Positions 6,515 to 7,407 of a stretch of DNA of 7,407 nucleotides are shown piece by piece. The first letter of the stretch is position 1, and each line of letters opens with the position of its first letter. The notes under the pieces were generated by a model, which saw only the letters and a list, made by a program, of their open reading frames with translations, was not told the origin of the DNA and ran no database searches. The DNA lies in assembly GCA_035442025.1 (NCBI GenBank), contig DAORPQ010000107.1, forward strand, positions 1-7,407, read 5' to 3'. The position numbers were made by a program, and so were the translations under genes. This DNA comes from Competibacter_A sp003527885. Its GTDB lineage: Bacteria; Pseudomonadota; Gammaproteobacteria; Competibacterales; Competibacteraceae.

Positions 6515-6537
6515 TCCTGTCCCGCGAGGAGCCAGGA
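6515..6537 (+). other. possible hairpin in the rimM-trmD spacer
   Basis: In the 59-nt spacer TCCTG (6515-6519) pairs with CAGGA (6533-6537), and the adjoining TCC (6520-6522) pairs with GGA (6528-6530). This gives eight pairs with a two-base bulge and a CGCGA loop. It ends 7 nt before the trmD Shine-Dalgarno. No T-run follows, so it is not a terminator. It may modulate trmD translation or be chance in GC-rich DNA. Confidence 0.25.
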
Positions 6538-6556
6538 CGTAGCGAGGAACGCCGCC

Positions 6557-7348
6557 GTGCGCGTGGATGTGGTGACGCTGTTTCCCGAAATGGTCGAAAC
6601 GCTGCTCCGTTTTGGAGTCACCGGTCGGGCCGTCGAGCGTGGCTTGTTGGCGGTGGCGACCTGGGACCCGCGCGATGATGCGCACGACCGCCACCGTACG
6701 GTGGACGACCGGCCCTACGGCGGCGGGCCGGGGATGGTGATGAAGGTTCAGCCGCTGCGCGATACCCTGCGGCGGGCGCGACAAGCGACAGGGCCGCGCG
6801 GCAGGACGATTTATTTGAGCCCACAAGGTCGTCCGCTCAATCAGGACGGCGTGCGGAAACTGGCCGAAGAAAGGCGGCTGATCCTGTTGGCCGGGCGTTA
6901 CGAGGGCATCGACGAGCGCCTGATCGAAGCCGAAGTGGATGAAGAATGGTCCATCGGCGATTACGTGTTGAGCGGGGGCGAGCTGGCGGCGCTGGTGCTG
7001 ATCGACGCGCTGGCCCGGTTGTTGCCGGGGGCGCTGAACGACAGCGAGTCGGCCGAGCAGGACTCGTTCATGGATGGGTTGTTGGACTGTCCGCACTACA
7101 CCCGCCCGGAGGCCATCGACGGGCGGCGGGTGCCGGCCGTGCTGTTGGGCGGCGATCATGCCGCCATCGCCCGCTGGCGGCGGCGCGAGGCGCTGGGACG
7201 GACTTGGTTGCGGCGACCGGAACTATTGGTTTTGCGGGCGCTGGATGCGGACGACCAAGCACTATTAGACGATTTTATTTGCAACTACCGAGAGAAAACG
7301 GAGAACGCCGGTCTGGCCGGGGATCTCACGGAGCAACGTGGAGCGTAG
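6557..7348 (+). CDS. trmD: TrmD, tRNA (guanine37-N1)-methyltransferase
   Basis: S-adenosylmethionine-dependent SPOUT methyltransferase that makes m1G37 next to the anticodon, which guards against +1 frameshifting. It has 263 residues (E. coli 255). Motifs in order: DDRPYGGGPGMVM at 50-62, SPQG at 88-91, AGRYEGIDER at 112-121, EWSIGDYVLSGGE at 130-142, and DSFMDGLLDCPHYTRP at 169-184. The trefoil-knot SAM site is complete. The known catalytic pair Arg154 and Asp169 is present at the same numbers as in E. coli. The start is GTG at 6557, with GAGGA (6544-6548) 8 nt upstream; no ATG fits the family N-terminus. rplS begins 4 nt after the stop, so the two are surely co-transcribed. The GTG start is compatible with the low TrmD level known for this operon. 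Confidence 0.98.
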   Translation: MRVDVVTLFPEMVETLLRFGVTGRAVERGLLAVATWDPRDDAHDRHRTVDDRPYGGGPGMVMKVQPLRDTLRRARQATGPRGRTIYLSPQGRPLNQDGVRKLAEERRLILLAGRYEGIDERLIEAEVDEEWSIGDYVLSGGELAALVLIDALARLLPGALNDSESAEQDSFMDGLLDCPHYTRPEAIDGRRVPAVLLGGDHAAIARWRRREALGRTWLRRPELLVLRALDADDQALLDDFICNYREKTENAGLAGDLTEQRGA

Positions 7349-7352
7349 TGTC

Positions 7353-7407
7353 ATGAGCAAACTGGTTGAAGCCTTTGAAAAAGAACAGATGAACCGTGAA
7401 ATCCCGG
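7353..7407 (+). CDS. rplS: 50S ribosomal protein L19, 3' part outside window
   Basis: Only the first 18 codons are visible, reading MSKLVEAFEKEQMNREIP. The acidic helix with EQM and the Pro at 18 match the L19 N-terminus, and L19 is the expected gene after trmD. L19 sits at the interface of the two ribosomal subunits. The ATG has GGAG (7340-7343) with 9 nt spacing. The codons are AT-richer than in trmD (GAA, AAA, GTT, CGT), as expected for a highly expressed ribosomal protein. It is cut by the window end, not broken. Confidence 0.93.
   Translation, partial: MSKLVEAFEKEQMNREIP

Noticed and set aside
6506..7159. 217-codon minus-strand open frame across trmD
   Set aside because: It is antisense to a complete trmD with all catalytic motifs and resembles no known protein.
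1..7407. A novel defence, mobile or biosynthetic system
   Set aside because: Every long gap and gene was accounted for by known families. There are no direct-repeat arrays, transposase motifs, tRNA attachment sites or unrecognised large genes.

Overview
The window is GC-rich bacterial chromosome, and all of it fits a gammaproteobacterium. The main evidence is gene order. A CorB/YfjD-type membrane protein and a YpjD-type cytochrome c assembly-like protein lie on the minus strand. They are divergent from ffh-rpsP-rimM-trmD-rplS on the plus strand. This is the arrangement known around ffh in Escherichia coli and many relatives. The proteins differ enough from the E. coli versions, and the GC content is high enough, to exclude a close enteric. 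I cannot name a genus from sequence alone.

Layout. (1) Bases 1-1859, plus strand: a large nucleotide-sugar 4,6-dehydratase of the WbpM/PglF/CapD type, whose 5' end lies outside the window. (2) 1856-3145, minus strand: a CNNM/CorC-type membrane protein (YfjD/CorB). Its stop codon overlaps the dehydratase stop codon tail to tail. (3) 3261-4067, minus strand: YpjD, an eight-helix CcsA/CcmC-like protein. A good sigma70-like promoter lies between it and corB. (4) 4068-4212: a divergent promoter region. (5) 4213-5583, plus strand: ffh. (6) 5584-5711: a leader with an inverted repeat and an intrinsic terminator. (7) 5712-7407, plus strand: rpsP, rimM, trmD and the first 18 codons of rplS.

How the genes work together. 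Ffh is the protein part of the signal recognition particle. rpsP encodes ribosomal protein S16, RimM helps mature the 30S head, TrmD makes m1G37 in tRNAs, and rplS encodes L19. The plus-strand cluster is therefore a translation and protein-targeting module. YpjD and YfjD/CorB are membrane proteins that travel with it but are transcribed the other way. The sugar dehydratase belongs to a surface polysaccharide or glycan pathway and is a neighbour specific to this lineage.

I found no mobile element, CRISPR array, tRNA, rRNA or new defence-like system. The protein-coding content is ordinary. The points worth a second look are regulatory: an attenuator-like leader before rpsP, a shared divergent -10 element between ypjD and ffh, and possible structures at the rimM and trmD ribosome-binding sites.
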